From: Thiopontia sp964344135 | GTDB taxonomy: Bacteria; Pseudomonadota; Gammaproteobacteria; GCF-002020875 | DNA: 64,000 nt | Assembly: GCA_964344135.1 (NCBI GenBank) | Contig: CAYFMF010000001.1 | Coordinates: forward strand, 56,505-120,504 | Direction of reading: 5' to 3' | In this document: positions 8,342-17,163 of the stretch, in pieces | Position numbering within the stretch: the first letter of the stretch is position 1 | Layout: each line of letters starts with the position of its first letter | The notes under the pieces: generated by a model | The model's database searches: none | What the model was told of the DNA's origin: nothing | Seen by the model: only the letters and a program-made list of their open reading frames with translations | Program-made: the position numbers and the translations under genes

Positions 8342-9388
8342 ATGATCATGGACCGCAAGGAATCCCCGGCCATCCAGTGGGATGGGGAGCAGCTGATTCT
8401 GCTGGATCAGAGAATCCTGCCGCTGCAGGAGGAGTACATAAGCTATCGGGATGTGGATGCGGTTGCTGCCGCAATCCGTGAGATGGTGGTGCGTGGTGCG
8501 CCGGCAATTGGGGTTACTGCTGCCTATGGTGTGGTACTGGCAGCCAGAAACCGGTTGGAAAACTCCGGTTCCAACTGGAGGGAGTTGCTGGATGGGGATC
8601 TGGAGCGGTTGGCGGCCGCTCGGCCAACAGCAATCAATCTGCACTGGGCAATTGAGAGGATGCGGCCACTGCTGGACAGTGAGCAGGGGGGGGTGGTTGC
8701 GCGTCTGGCTACTGAGGCGGAGATGATTCATCGTGAGGATATAGAGTCCTGCAAGACGATGGGACGGCTTGGTGCCGCCTGTATCGATCCCGGCAGTGGT
8801 GTGTTGACCCACTGCAATGCCGGGGCCCTGGCAACAGGAGGGTATGGAACAGCACTTGGAGTGATTCGTTCGGCATGGGAGGAGCAGCGGTTGAGCGCAG
8901 TTTTTGCCGATGAGACACGGCCCTGGCTGCAGGGTGCGCGGCTGACCGCCTGGGAGCTGCTGCAGGATGGAATCCCGGTCTCGCTGCTGGCCGATGGCGC
9001 ATCCTCCTGGTTGATGAAGGAGGGGAAGGTGAGCTGGGTGGTGGTCGGCTCTGACCGGATCGCGGCCAATGGCGATGTCGCCAACAAGATTGGAACCTAC
9101 ACAACCGCCATTGCGGCCCGCTACCATGGGGTAAAGTTCATGGTGGTGGCGCCCACCTCTACCATCGATCGTGATGTTGCCTCCGGGGAGGAGATTCCGA
9201 TTGAGCAGCGTGCACCGGAGGAGCTCTTCTCCTGCAGTGGGGGGGGGCGTATGGCGGCAGAGGAGGCGGCGGGCTGGAACCCGGTTTTTGATGTCACGCC
9301 GGCAGAGCTGGTGGATGTTATTGTCACTGAGCGTGGCGTGGTCGAGAACCCCAATCGGGAGAAAATTAGCGCCCTCTTTTCGGACTAG
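8342..9388 (+). CDS. mtnA: Methylthioribose-1-phosphate isomerase
   Basis: Isomerises 5-methylthioribose-1-phosphate to methylthioribulose-1-phosphate in methionine salvage. The 348-residue product shows the family blocks VVRGAPAIGVTAAYGV (about 48-63), THCNAGALATGGYGTALGV (about 158-176, containing the catalytic Cys) and GSDRIAANGDVANKIGTY (about 236-253, with the catalytic Asp). A second in-frame ATG six bases downstream is an alternative start. It is transcribed away from mtaD and reads towards gyrA. Confidence 0.95.
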   Translation: MIMDRKESPAIQWDGEQLILLDQRILPLQEEYISYRDVDAVAAAIREMVVRGAPAIGVTAAYGVVLAARNRLENSGSNWRELLDGDLERLAAARPTAINLHWAIERMRPLLDSEQGGVVARLATEAEMIHREDIESCKTMGRLGAACIDPGSGVLTHCNAGALATGGYGTALGVIRSAWEEQRLSAVFADETRPWLQGARLTAWELLQDGIPVSLLADGASSWLMKEGKVSWVVVGSDRIAANGDVANKIGTYTTAIAARYHGVKFMVVAPTSTIDRDVASGEEIPIEQRAPEELFSCSGGGRMAAEEAAGWNPVFDVTPAELVDVIVTERGVVENPNREKISALFSD

Positions 9389-9392
9389 ATCT

Positions 9393-9400
9393 GGTACAAT
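9393..9400 (+). promoter_or_regulatory. Extended -10 promoter for gyrA
   Basis: TGGTACAAT-type extended -10 element (TG-n-TACAAT, hexamer at 9395-9400) about 70 bases before the gyrA ATG and a few bases after the mtnA stop. No good -35 hexamer is seen, which is acceptable for an extended -10 promoter. It would give gyrA a leader of about 60 bases. Confidence 0.45.
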
Positions 9401-9469
9401 TTGTCGTTTGAATGGGGCGATATTTCTCTTCTCCCCATAGCAACCCGTAGCACCAGAATAGCCAGATTA

Positions 9470-12025
9470 ATGACTGAATTTGCAAAGGAAGTTCTCCCGG
9501 TCAATATCGAGGAGGAGATGCGGCAGTCGTACCTCGATTATGCGATGAGTGTCATCGTCGGGCGTGCGCTTCCAGATGCCAGGGATGGACTCAAGCCTGT
9601 TCATCGCAGAGTGCTCTACGCGATGAGCGAGCTGGGTAATGACTGGAACAAGGCCTACAAGAAATCGGCCCGTATTGTTGGTGATGTGATCGGTAAATAT
9701 CACCCGCATGGTGATACTGCCGTCTATGACACCATTGTCCGCATGGCGCAGCCCTTCTCGCTGCGTTACATGCTGGTGGATGGTCAGGGCAACTTCGGAT
9801 CGGTGGATGGTGATTCGGCCGCGGCGATGCGTTATACCGAGATTCGGATGTCGAAGATCGCCCACGATCTGCTGGCCGATCTGGACAAGGAGACGGTCGA
9901 CTTTATTCCCAACTACGATGAGAGTGAGCATGAGCCCTCGATTCTGCCGACCCGTCTTCCCAACCTGCTGATCAATGGCTCCGAGGGAATTGCGGTGGGG
10001 ATGGCGACCAAGATCCCTCCCCACAACCTGACCGAGGTGGTGAGTGCAACCATCGCACTGATTGATGATCCCGATCTCGATATTCCCGGCCTGATGGAGC
10101 ATCTTCCGGGCCCCGATTTTCCTACTGGTGCCATTATCAACGGGGTCAAGGGGATTCATGAGGCCTACAAGAGCGGCAGGGGGAGAATCTATCTGCGTGC
10201 CCGTACCCATGTTGAGGGGGAGGAGGGTCAGAAACAGACCCTGGTGGTGGATGAGCTCCCCTACCAGGTCAACAAGGCGCGTCTGCTGGAGCGGATTGGA
10301 GAGCTGGTTCGTGAGAAGAAGCTGACTGGGATCTCGGCACTGCGCGATGAGTCCGACAAGGATGGAATGCGCATGGTGATCGAGCTGAAGCGGGGAGAGG
10401 TTGCCGATGTGGTGCGCAACAATCTCTTCAAGCAGACCGCGATGCAGAACGTCTTCGGTATCAATATGGTGGCCCTGGTGGATGGGCAGCCCCGTCTGCT
10501 CAATTTGAAGCAGACACTGGAGGTCTTTGTTCGTCACCGTCGTGAGGTGGTGACCCGGCGCACCCTGTTTGAGTTGCGCAAGGCGAGAGAGCGTGCCCAC
10601 ATTCTGGAGGGGCTGGCGATCGCCCTGACCAATATTGATCCAATCATTGCACTGATCAAGGCGTCGGCAACCCCGGCCGAGGCAAAACAGAAGCTGGCTG
10701 CTCAGGGGTGGCCGCCGGGAATTGTGGTGGAGATGCTGGATCGTGGGGATGCGGCTGATACCCGCCCCGAGGATCTGACGGATGGATATGGACTGATTGA
10801 GGGGCTCTACCATCTCTCACCGACCCAGGTGCAGGCCATTCTTGACCTCAAGCTCCACCGCCTGACCGGGCTGGAGAAGGAGAAGATCCTCGATGAGTAC
10901 CGCACTCTGCTGGAGCGTATTGCCGAGCTGCTCCATATCCTGCGTGATCCGGACCGCCTGATGGAGGTGATCCGTGAGGAGCTGGTGGAGATGCGTGACA
11001 GGTATGGGGATGATCGCAAGACAGAGATTGTGCAGACCCAGGTGGATTTGTCACTGGAGGATCTGATCAGTGAAGAGGATGTGGTGGTGACACTCTCCCA
11101 TGGGGGGTATGTCAAGGCGCAGCCGATCTCCGATTACCGGGCGCAGCGCCGTGGGGGTCGAGGGAAGACGGCAGCAGCGATCAAGGATGAGGATTTCGTC
11201 GATCGGCTGATTGTGGCCAATACCCATGACACAATCCTCTGCTTCTCGACCCGGGGGCGCCTCTACTGGATGAAAGTCTATCAGCTGCCACAGGCCGGAA
11301 GGACAGCACGTGGTAAGCCGATCAATAACCTGTTGCCACTGGATGAGGGGGAGCGGATTACCGCCTTCCTGCCGGTTCGTGAGTACAACGAGGATCAGTT
11401 CATCTTTATGGCTGCAACCAGCGGCATCGTCAAGAAGACCCCGCTGACCGCATTCTCGCGTCCACGGACAGCGGGCATTATCGCTGTGGAGCTAAGGGAT
11501 GATGATGAGCTGGTGGGTGTGGAGCTGACCAGTGGCAAGAGCGACATCATGCTCTTTGCAAGCGGTGGAAAAGCGGTCCGTTTCCCCGAGTCAACGGTTC
11601 GTGCAATGGGTCGAACCGCCCGTGGAGTGAAGGGGATGCAGATTAATGCAGGTGAGCGCATCATCTCTCTGCTGGTGCCGGAGAAGAGCCATGTTCTGAC
11701 TGCCACCGAACATGGTTACGGCAAGCGCACCCCAATCGAGGAGTACCCCTGCAAGGGGCGTGGTACCAAGGGGGTGATATCGATTCAGACCTCGGAGCGC
11801 AATGGCGCTGTCGTTGGTGCAGTTCAGGTGGATGAGGATGAGGAGATCATGATGATCTCCAGTGGTGGTGTGCTGGTCCGTACCCGTGTAGCGGAGGTCT
11901 CAACCCAGGCGCGCAATACACAGGGCGTTACCCTGATTCGTCTCGGAGACGAGGAGCGCCTGGTGGGGATCGAGCGGGTCGAGGAGAGTGACGAGGAAGA
12001 GAGCACACAGGAAGAAGATTCGTAA
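9470..12025 (+). CDS. gyrA: DNA gyrase subunit A
   Basis: Breakage-reunion subunit of gyrase, 851 residues from the ATG giving MTEFAKEVLPVNIEEEM. An upstream in-frame start adds 23 residues unlike any GyrA and is rejected. The catalytic Tyr lies in AAAMRYTEIRMS. The quinolone pocket reads HGDTAVYDTI: Thr occupies the position of E. coli Ser83 (natural in some Gammaproteobacteria) and Asp87 is kept. The C-terminal half carries the six-bladed beta-pinwheel with the GyrA-box (QRRGGRGK) and an acidic tail. serC follows after a 207-base repeat-bearing gap. Confidence 0.97.
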   Translation: MTEFAKEVLPVNIEEEMRQSYLDYAMSVIVGRALPDARDGLKPVHRRVLYAMSELGNDWNKAYKKSARIVGDVIGKYHPHGDTAVYDTIVRMAQPFSLRYMLVDGQGNFGSVDGDSAAAMRYTEIRMSKIAHDLLADLDKETVDFIPNYDESEHEPSILPTRLPNLLINGSEGIAVGMATKIPPHNLTEVVSATIALIDDPDLDIPGLMEHLPGPDFPTGAIINGVKGIHEAYKSGRGRIYLRARTHVEGEEGQKQTLVVDELPYQVNKARLLERIGELVREKKLTGISALRDESDKDGMRMVIELKRGEVADVVRNNLFKQTAMQNVFGINMVALVDGQPRLLNLKQTLEVFVRHRREVVTRRTLFELRKARERAHILEGLAIALTNIDPIIALIKASATPAEAKQKLAAQGWPPGIVVEMLDRGDAADTRPEDLTDGYGLIEGLYHLSPTQVQAILDLKLHRLTGLEKEKILDEYRTLLERIAELLHILRDPDRLMEVIREELVEMRDRYGDDRKTEIVQTQVDLSLEDLISEEDVVVTLSHGGYVKAQPISDYRAQRRGGRGKTAAAIKDEDFVDRLIVANTHDTILCFSTRGRLYWMKVYQLPQAGRTARGKPINNLLPLDEGERITAFLPVREYNEDQFIFMAATSGIVKKTPLTAFSRPRTAGIIAVELRDDDELVGVELTSGKSDIMLFASGGKAVRFPESTVRAMGRTARGVKGMQINAGERIISLLVPEKSHVLTATEHGYGKRTPIEEYPCKGRGTKGVISIQTSERNGAVVGAVQVDEDEEIMMISSGGVLVRTRVAEVSTQARNTQGVTLIRLGDEERLVGIERVEESDEEESTQEEDS

Positions 12026-12050
12026 TTTTGGAAATTGTATAAAGCGTTGC

Positions 12051-12182
12051 GTAAGTATTGGTAGTTCCAATCTACAGCCGCCTGCGGCCATGGATGGCCG
12101 CAGGCGAGCGATATCACCCTGCAAAGCACCACTTTGTTGTGGTGAGACATGATGTACTTGAGTGTACTGTAGGCAGGAGCTG
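12051..12182 (-). repeat. Interspersed hairpin-rich repeat, copy 1 (minus orientation)
   Basis: This stretch of the gyrA-serC intergenic region, read on the minus strand, aligns over about 130 bases with 27090-27225. Shared blocks include CTTTGCAGGGTG and CCAATACTT. It contains a near-perfect palindrome at 12079-12106 (12-base arms CGCCTGCGGCCA and its complement) and a second small hairpin at about 12114-12145. In the other copy the corresponding palindrome has a different sequence but still pairs. The remaining bases before serC hold only its RBS (AAGGAAG). Confidence 0.7.
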
Positions 12183-12232
12183 CCACTGCTTATGCAACAA
12201 CTGTTAGTGGGTTAAGTAAGGAAGCTTAGAAG

Positions 12233-13315
12233 ATGGCAAGAACATATAATTTTAGTGCGGGGCCGGCAATGCTGCCGACTGCAGTCATTGAGCGGGCACA
12301 GCAGGAGATGCTGGAGTGGAATGGTTCCGGCATGTCGGTGATGGAGATGAGTCATCGTGGCAAGGAGTTCATGTCGATTGCCGGGAAGGCAGAGGCCGAT
12401 CTGCGTGAGGTAATGGCGATCCCCGACAACTACAAGGTGCTGTTTCTGCAGGGGGGTGCCTCCAGTCAGTTCGCAATGGTTCCGCTCAATTTGCTGCGAG
12501 GCAGGGAGAGTGCGGATTATCTCAATACCGGAATGTGGTCCAAGAAGGCGGTTGCCGAGGCGGCCCGCTACTGTAGCGTCAACCTGGCAGCCGATACCTC
12601 GGAGAGTGGTTTCACTGCTGTTCCTGCGCAGGAGTCCCTGAATCTGAATGCGGATGCGGCCTATCTCCACTATACCCCCAATGAGACCATTGGCGGCGTG
12701 GAGTTCGACTATGTTCCTGATGCAGGGGATGTGCCGCTGGTGGCGGATATGTCCTCCACGATCCTCTCGCGCCCGATGGATGTCTCCAGCTATGGGGTGA
12801 TCTACGCCGGTGCGCAGAAGAATATCGGCCCTGCAGGGCTGACCATTGTCATTGTGCGTGAGGACCTGGTGGGGGAGACTCTGGGGGGAACCCCGGCGAT
12901 GTTTGATTATGCGACCCATGTGAAGTCGGACTCCATGTACAACACGCCCCCTACCTATAGCTGGTACATGGCGGGGCTGGTCTTTGAGTGGATCAAGGAG
13001 CAGGGTGGCCTCTCTGCAATGGGTGAGATCAACCAGCGCAAGGCGGGCAAGCTCTATGCGGCGATTGATGGGTCGGATTTCTATGCCAATCCAGTGGAGC
13101 CAAACGGACGCTCCTGGATGAATATTCCCTTCACCCTGGCGGATGCAGAGCTGGATGGGGCCTTCCTGACTGGTGCTGCCGAGCGAGGACTGATGACCCT
13201 GAAGGGACACCGTTCTGTTGGTGGAATGCGTGCCAGTATCTATAACGCAATGCCTGAGGCAGGCGTGGATGCACTGGTTGCCTACATGCAGGAGTTTGAG
13301 AAGGAGCGGGCCTGA
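12233..13315 (+). CDS. serC: Phosphoserine aminotransferase
   Basis: PLP enzyme converting 3-phosphohydroxypyruvate to phosphoserine (also used for pyridoxal synthesis). The 360-residue product begins with FSAGPAMLP and has the PLP lysine in GAQKNIGPAGLT near residue 197 and HRSVGGMRASIYNAMP near the C-terminus. gyrA-serC-pheA-hisC-tyrA-aroA-cmk-rpsA is a known gammaproteobacterial order. Here a serA homologue sits directly downstream, putting two successive serine-pathway steps together. Confidence 0.96.
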   Translation: MARTYNFSAGPAMLPTAVIERAQQEMLEWNGSGMSVMEMSHRGKEFMSIAGKAEADLREVMAIPDNYKVLFLQGGASSQFAMVPLNLLRGRESADYLNTGMWSKKAVAEAARYCSVNLAADTSESGFTAVPAQESLNLNADAAYLHYTPNETIGGVEFDYVPDAGDVPLVADMSSTILSRPMDVSSYGVIYAGAQKNIGPAGLTIVIVREDLVGETLGGTPAMFDYATHVKSDSMYNTPPTYSWYMAGLVFEWIKEQGGLSAMGEINQRKAGKLYAAIDGSDFYANPVEPNGRSWMNIPFTLADAELDGAFLTGAAERGLMTLKGHRSVGGMRASIYNAMPEAGVDALVAYMQEFEKERA

Positions 13316-13392
13316 GTCAGGGGCTGGGGCTGAACCACACGCTGTGCCAGGGAGTGGTGCAGTGATTACTGAATAAACTGGAAGATAGATTA

Positions 13393-14556
13393 ATGAACAA
13401 GATTCTTACACTGAACAATATCTCTGTGGCCGGACTGGATCGCCTGCCACGCGACAGCTATGAGGTTGCCTCCGAGATTCAGCATCCGGACGCCATTCTG
13501 CTGCGCTCCTACAAGATGCATGAGATGGAGATCCCGGAGACGCTGAAGGCGGTCGGGCGTGCAGGCGCCGGGGTCAACAACATTCCGGTCGAGAAGATGA
13601 CCGAGGCGGGGATCCCGGTCTTCAATGCGCCGGGCGCCAACGCCAACGCAGTTAAGGAGTTGGTGATCTCCAGTATGCTGATGGCGAGTCGCAACATTGC
13701 GCAGGCATGGAATTATGCGCGCAATCTGGAGGGGGATGATGCCTCCATCGCCAAGGATGTTGAGGCGGGCAAGAAGAAGTATGTCGGTTTTGAGCTTCCT
13801 GGCCGCACCCTCGGGGTGATTGGTCTGGGAGCGATTGGGGTACAGATTGCCAATGCGGCGATCTCCCTGGGAATGAAGGTGATCGGTTATGATCCATCCG
13901 TGACCATCCAGAGTGCCTGGAAGCTCTCCGCCGATGCGGTGCGTGCACACAGTGTGGATGAGCTCTTGGCGGAGGCCGATTTCATCACTTTTCATGTTCC
14001 GTTGATTGATGCAACAAAGAACATGATCAATGCGGATCGCCTCAAGAACATGAAAGATGGCGTTGTAATCATGAATTTTGCCCGTGGCGGGATTGTTGAT
14101 GATGCGGCAGTTCTGGAGGCACTGGATTCCGGCAAGGTCTATGCCTACATCAATGACTTTCCGACCAACGAGAACAAGAACCATCCCCGGGTGGTCTGCC
14201 TCCCCCATCTGGGTGCCTCAACGGCCGAGGCGGAGGACAACTGTGCCATCATGGTAGCAGATCAGGTCAAGGACTATCTGGAGAATGGCAATATCACCAA
14301 CTCGGTCAACTTTCCGGAGATGAAGATGCCGCGTGCCGGTTCGGCCAGAATCTCGGTTGCCAACTCCAATGTCCCCAACATGGTGGGGCAGATCACCTCA
14401 CTGCTGGCGGATGAGGGGATCAACATTGTGGATATGATGAACAGGTCGAGGGGAGATATCGCCTATAATCTTCTGGACGTTGAGGGCGAGCTGGGTTCTG
14501 ATATTGCAGAGAAGATTCAGGCAATTGAGGGGGTATTGTCAGTTCGTACACTCTGA
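13393..14556 (+). CDS. serA: D-3-phosphoglycerate dehydrogenase
   Basis: First enzyme of serine biosynthesis; 387 residues with substrate-binding, NAD-binding and ACT domains. The Rossmann motif GVIGLGAIGVQIAN lies near residue 140, the catalytic Arg/Glu/His are in NFARGGIVDD, the region after it, and LPHLGASTAEAEDN. The C-terminal ACT domain (about 315-387, NVPNMVGQITSLLADEGIN) would mediate serine feedback. This is the short ACT type, unlike the about 410-residue E. coli SerA. It follows serC by 77 bases with RBS GGAAG before the ATG. Confidence 0.93.
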   Translation: MNKILTLNNISVAGLDRLPRDSYEVASEIQHPDAILLRSYKMHEMEIPETLKAVGRAGAGVNNIPVEKMTEAGIPVFNAPGANANAVKELVISSMLMASRNIAQAWNYARNLEGDDASIAKDVEAGKKKYVGFELPGRTLGVIGLGAIGVQIANAAISLGMKVIGYDPSVTIQSAWKLSADAVRAHSVDELLAEADFITFHVPLIDATKNMINADRLKNMKDGVVIMNFARGGIVDDAAVLEALDSGKVYAYINDFPTNENKNHPRVVCLPHLGASTAEAEDNCAIMVADQVKDYLENGNITNSVNFPEMKMPRAGSARISVANSNVPNMVGQITSLLADEGINIVDMMNRSRGDIAYNLLDVEGELGSDIAEKIQAIEGVLSVRTL

Positions 14557-14583
14557 TGTGCAGACTGCAACAGTAGGAGCAAG

Positions 14584-15681
14584 ATGGACGGAGAGAAGAG
14601 ACTAGAGGAGATTCGCAGAGAGATTGACCATCTGGATGAGCAGATCCAGCAGTTGATCAATCAACGGGCATCACTTGCACAAGAGGTTGCGGAGGTGAAG
14701 CTCTCGACACGTGGATCGAGGGAGGAGGAGATCCGGTTTTACCGTCCGGAACGGGAGGCACAGGTTCTCTCGCGGGTGATGGAGCGTAATGAGGGGCCAC
14801 TGGGGGATGAGGAGATGGCTCGACTGTTTCGGGAGATCATGTCGGCCTGTCTGGCGCTGGAAGAGCCGATGCGAATCGCCTTTCTGGGACCGGAGGGAAC
14901 CTTTACCCAGGCTGCGGCGCTGAAGCACTTCGGGAATTCGGTCACCACCCTGCCGTTGGGGGCAATCCCCTCGATCTTTCACGATGTCGAATCGGGAGAG
15001 GCCAATTATGGGGTGGTTCCTGTCGAGAACTCGACAGAGGGGGTGATTACCCATACCCTGGACATGTTCATCAACTCCCCGCTGCAGATCAATGGTGAGG
15101 TGGAGCTTCGGATTCACCACCACCTGATGGGGCCGATGGAGCGGCTGGAGGAGGTCAAACGGATCTACTCGCACCAGCAGTCACTGGCGCAGTGTCGGGA
15201 CTGGCTGGAGGCGCACCTCTCAGGTGTGGAGCAGATTCCGGTCTCCAGTAATGCGGAGGCTGCGCGTCTCGCATCCGGGGAGGAGGGATCCGCAGCCATC
15301 GCCGGTGAGGTTGCCTCCGAGATCTACCATCTCAATCTGTTGGCGAGGAATATCGAGGATGAGCCCGATAACACCACCCGTTTTCTGATCATTGGCAAGC
15401 ACTCCCCCAGCCCAAGCGGGAATGACAAGACCTCGCTGCTGATCTCGACCAATAATCGCCCGGGGGCACTCTATGATCTGCTAACGCCCCTCTCCGATAA
15501 TGGGGTCTCCATGAGTCGGATTGAGTCACGCCCCTCCAGGAGAGGAAATTGGGACTACCTCTTCTTTGTCGATATCGAGGGCCATGCAGGGGATGAGAAT
15601 GTGAAAAGAGCCCTGAACTTGCTGGAGTCCACTGCAACCATGTTCAGGATACTGGGCTCCTACCCCAAGGCGATCCTTTAG
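14584..15681 (+). CDS. pheA: Bifunctional chorismate mutase/prephenate dehydratase (P-protein)
   Basis: Catalyses chorismate to prephenate to phenylpyruvate. Residues 1-90 form an AroQ-type chorismate mutase helix bundle (EIRREIDHLDEQIQQLINQR); 95-275 the dehydratase (IAFLGPEGTFTQAAALKHFG and ENSTEGVI); 285-360 an ACT domain with the ESRPSR phenylalanine-binding motif. The 365-residue length is normal. The sequence downstream of its stop runs into a repeat at an assembly gap, so its immediate 3' neighbourhood is uncertain. Confidence 0.96.
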   Translation: MDGEKRLEEIRREIDHLDEQIQQLINQRASLAQEVAEVKLSTRGSREEEIRFYRPEREAQVLSRVMERNEGPLGDEEMARLFREIMSACLALEEPMRIAFLGPEGTFTQAAALKHFGNSVTTLPLGAIPSIFHDVESGEANYGVVPVENSTEGVITHTLDMFINSPLQINGEVELRIHHHLMGPMERLEEVKRIYSHQQSLAQCRDWLEAHLSGVEQIPVSSNAEAARLASGEEGSAAIAGEVASEIYHLNLLARNIEDEPDNTTRFLIIGKHSPSPSGNDKTSLLISTNNRPGALYDLLTPLSDNGVSMSRIESRPSRRGNWDYLFFVDIEGHAGDENVKRALNLLESTATMFRILGSYPKAIL

Positions 15682-15727
15682 GGTAGATAATGCACTTTTC
15701 TTGCGATAGCGGCGTCAGTTCCGTACT

Positions 15728-15782
15728 CAAATCCTCATCTGCAGCGATCTACACTGCGGTTTTCCGTGTGGCCCCTCCGTGC
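15728..15782 (+). repeat. 55-base sequence at the left edge of the scaffold gap
   Basis: These 55 bases are repeated without mismatch at 15883-15937 on the other side of the N block. A perfect 55-base match at both contig ends is what a de Bruijn assembler with k=55 leaves at an unresolved branch, so it may be an assembly overlap rather than a biological duplication. No ORF of its own. Confidence 0.85.
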
Positions 15783-15882
15783 NNNNNNNNNNNNNNNNNN
15801 NNNNNNNNNNNNNNNNNNNNNNNNNNNNNNNNNNNNNNNNNNNNNNNNNNNNNNNNNNNNNNNNNNNNNNNNNNNNNNNNNN
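15783..15882. other. Scaffold gap of 100 N
   Basis: Exactly 100 Ns, the customary placeholder for a gap of unknown length. It lies in the pheA-hisC interval. Reading frames that run through it are artefacts. The true distance between pheA and hisC cannot be judged from this window. Confidence 0.99.
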
Positions 15883-15937
15883 CAAATCCTCATCTGCAGC
15901 GATCTACACTGCGGTTTTCCGTGTGGCCCCTCCGTGC
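15883..15937 (+). repeat. 55-base sequence at the right edge of the scaffold gap
   Basis: Second perfect copy of 15728-15782. The 38 bases after it contain no gene and lead to the hisC start. The likely cause is collapse of a genomic repeat during assembly. Confidence 0.85.
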
Positions 15938-15975
15938 TCTCACAAGAAAATCACGATTTTTCGAGGCACCCTTTA

Positions 15976-17163
15976 ATGTCTGGTTGCTCGACCTCGCACC
16001 TCGGTAGCTCGACCTCGTGCCTCGGTAGCTCGACCTCGTACCTCGGTTGTGACCTTTATGACTACGCGGTCTCTGGTGTACAGGGGCTTCACCCCTACCA
16101 GCCGGGTAAGCCGATCTCCACCCTGGCGCGTGAGATCGGGATGGAGGAGTCATCGATCGTCAAGCTCGCCTCCAACGAGAATCCATTGGGGCCCTCCCCG
16201 CAGGTGAATAAGGCGGTTGCATCTCGGCTGGAGGAGCAGGCCCGTTATCCGGATGGTGGCACGGTTGCGCTGCGGGAGCGTCTTGCGCACCATCACGGCT
16301 GCAGCCCGCAGCAGCTGACGCTGGGGAATGGCTCCAATGATGTACTGGATCTGATCGCCCGCACCTTTCTTGGTCCGGGGCGATCGGCGATCTTCTCGGA
16401 GCACGCCTTTGCGGTCTATCCGCTCTCGACACAGGCGGTGGGTGCCGAATCGATTGTGGTGCCGGCCCAACAGTGGGGACATGATCTCGAGGCGATGACC
16501 GCTGCGGTTCGCGTCGGTACGGAGCTGGATACCCGGGTGATCTGGATCGCCAATCCCAATAACCCGACCGGTACCTGGCTGGGACGGGATCCACTCTACA
16601 ACTTTCTCAAGAGCGTGCCGCCCGAGGTGGTTGTGGTGGTGGATGAGGCCTATATCGAATTTGTTGCGGAGGGCGACTACCCCGATGCCTCACAGTGGCT
16701 TGGAGAGTTCCCCAATCTGATTGTCACCCGAACCTTCTCCAAGGCCTATGGGCTGGCGGGATATCGGATTGGGTATGGCATCTCCAGTGAACGGATTGCC
16801 GACCTCCTCAATCGGGTGCGCCACCCCTTCAATGTCAACGCACTCGCCCAGAGTGCAGCGCTGGCTGCGCTGGATGACCAGGATCATCTGCTGCGAGGGG
16901 TGGAGCTGAACCGCTCGGAGATGGCCAGGATGACCCGGGGGTTTGACAGTTTGGGGCTGGAGTGGATCCCCTCAGTAGGAAATTTTGTCTCGGTCGATCT
17001 GGGGCAGCCGGCGATGCCGATCTTCTCGGCGCTGGAGCAGATAGGGGTGATTACCCGCCCGGTCGGCAACTATGGGATGCCCAACCATCTGCGCATCTCC
17101 ATTGGGTTGCCTCAGGAGAATGAACGCTGCATTGAGGCGTTGGCCAGGGTGGTGGGCGGATGA
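15976..17163 (+). CDS. hisC: Histidinol-phosphate aminotransferase with repeat-extended N-terminus
   Basis: PLP aminotransferase of the HisC family; in this aromatic cluster it probably also transaminates phenylpyruvate, prephenate or similar acids. Conserved HisC sequence starts at CDLYDYAVSGVQGLHPYQPG and includes IANPNNPTGTW (about residue 195) and the PLP lysine in TRTFSKAYGLAGYR (about 255). The only in-frame start after the gap is the ATG at 15976, giving about 395 residues, some 25 longer than usual, because three tandem 21-base units are translated in frame. An original start lost in the gap is possible. It overlaps tyrA by 4 bases. Confidence 0.88.
   Translation: MSGCSTSHLGSSTSCLGSSTSYLGCDLYDYAVSGVQGLHPYQPGKPISTLAREIGMEESSIVKLASNENPLGPSPQVNKAVASRLEEQARYPDGGTVALRERLAHHHGCSPQQLTLGNGSNDVLDLIARTFLGPGRSAIFSEHAFAVYPLSTQAVGAESIVVPAQQWGHDLEAMTAAVRVGTELDTRVIWIANPNNPTGTWLGRDPLYNFLKSVPPEVVVVVDEAYIEFVAEGDYPDASQWLGEFPNLIVTRTFSKAYGLAGYRIGYGISSERIADLLNRVRHPFNVNALAQSAALAALDDQDHLLRGVELNRSEMARMTRGFDSLGLEWIPSVGNFVSVDLGQPAMPIFSALEQIGVITRPVGNYGMPNHLRISIGLPQENERCIEALARVVGG
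15986..16048 (+). repeat. Three tandem 21-base units inside the hisC 5' end
   Basis: Units at 15986-16006, 16007-16027 and 16028-16048 share the core GCTCGACCTCG-NN-CCTCGGT, with one to three differences between units. Being 21 bases long they keep the frame and would encode (S)STS-x-LG three times ahead of the conserved HisC sequence. The units lie beside the unresolved assembly repeat. Confidence 0.9.

Noticed and set aside
9467..10813. Long antisense open frame opposite gyrA (448 codons)
   Set aside because: It is the shadow of a strongly conserved gene in a GC-rich sequence and shows no recognisable motif or ribosome site. Many similar antisense frames occur opposite other genes.
15766..15975. 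An open frame running through the N block into hisC
   Set aside because: It depends on unknown bases. Only the part after the gap can be supported, with the ATG at 15976.
15986..16048. Possible CRISPR-like array
   Set aside because: The units are contiguous 21-mers without spacers and there are no cas genes; it is a simple tandem repeat.
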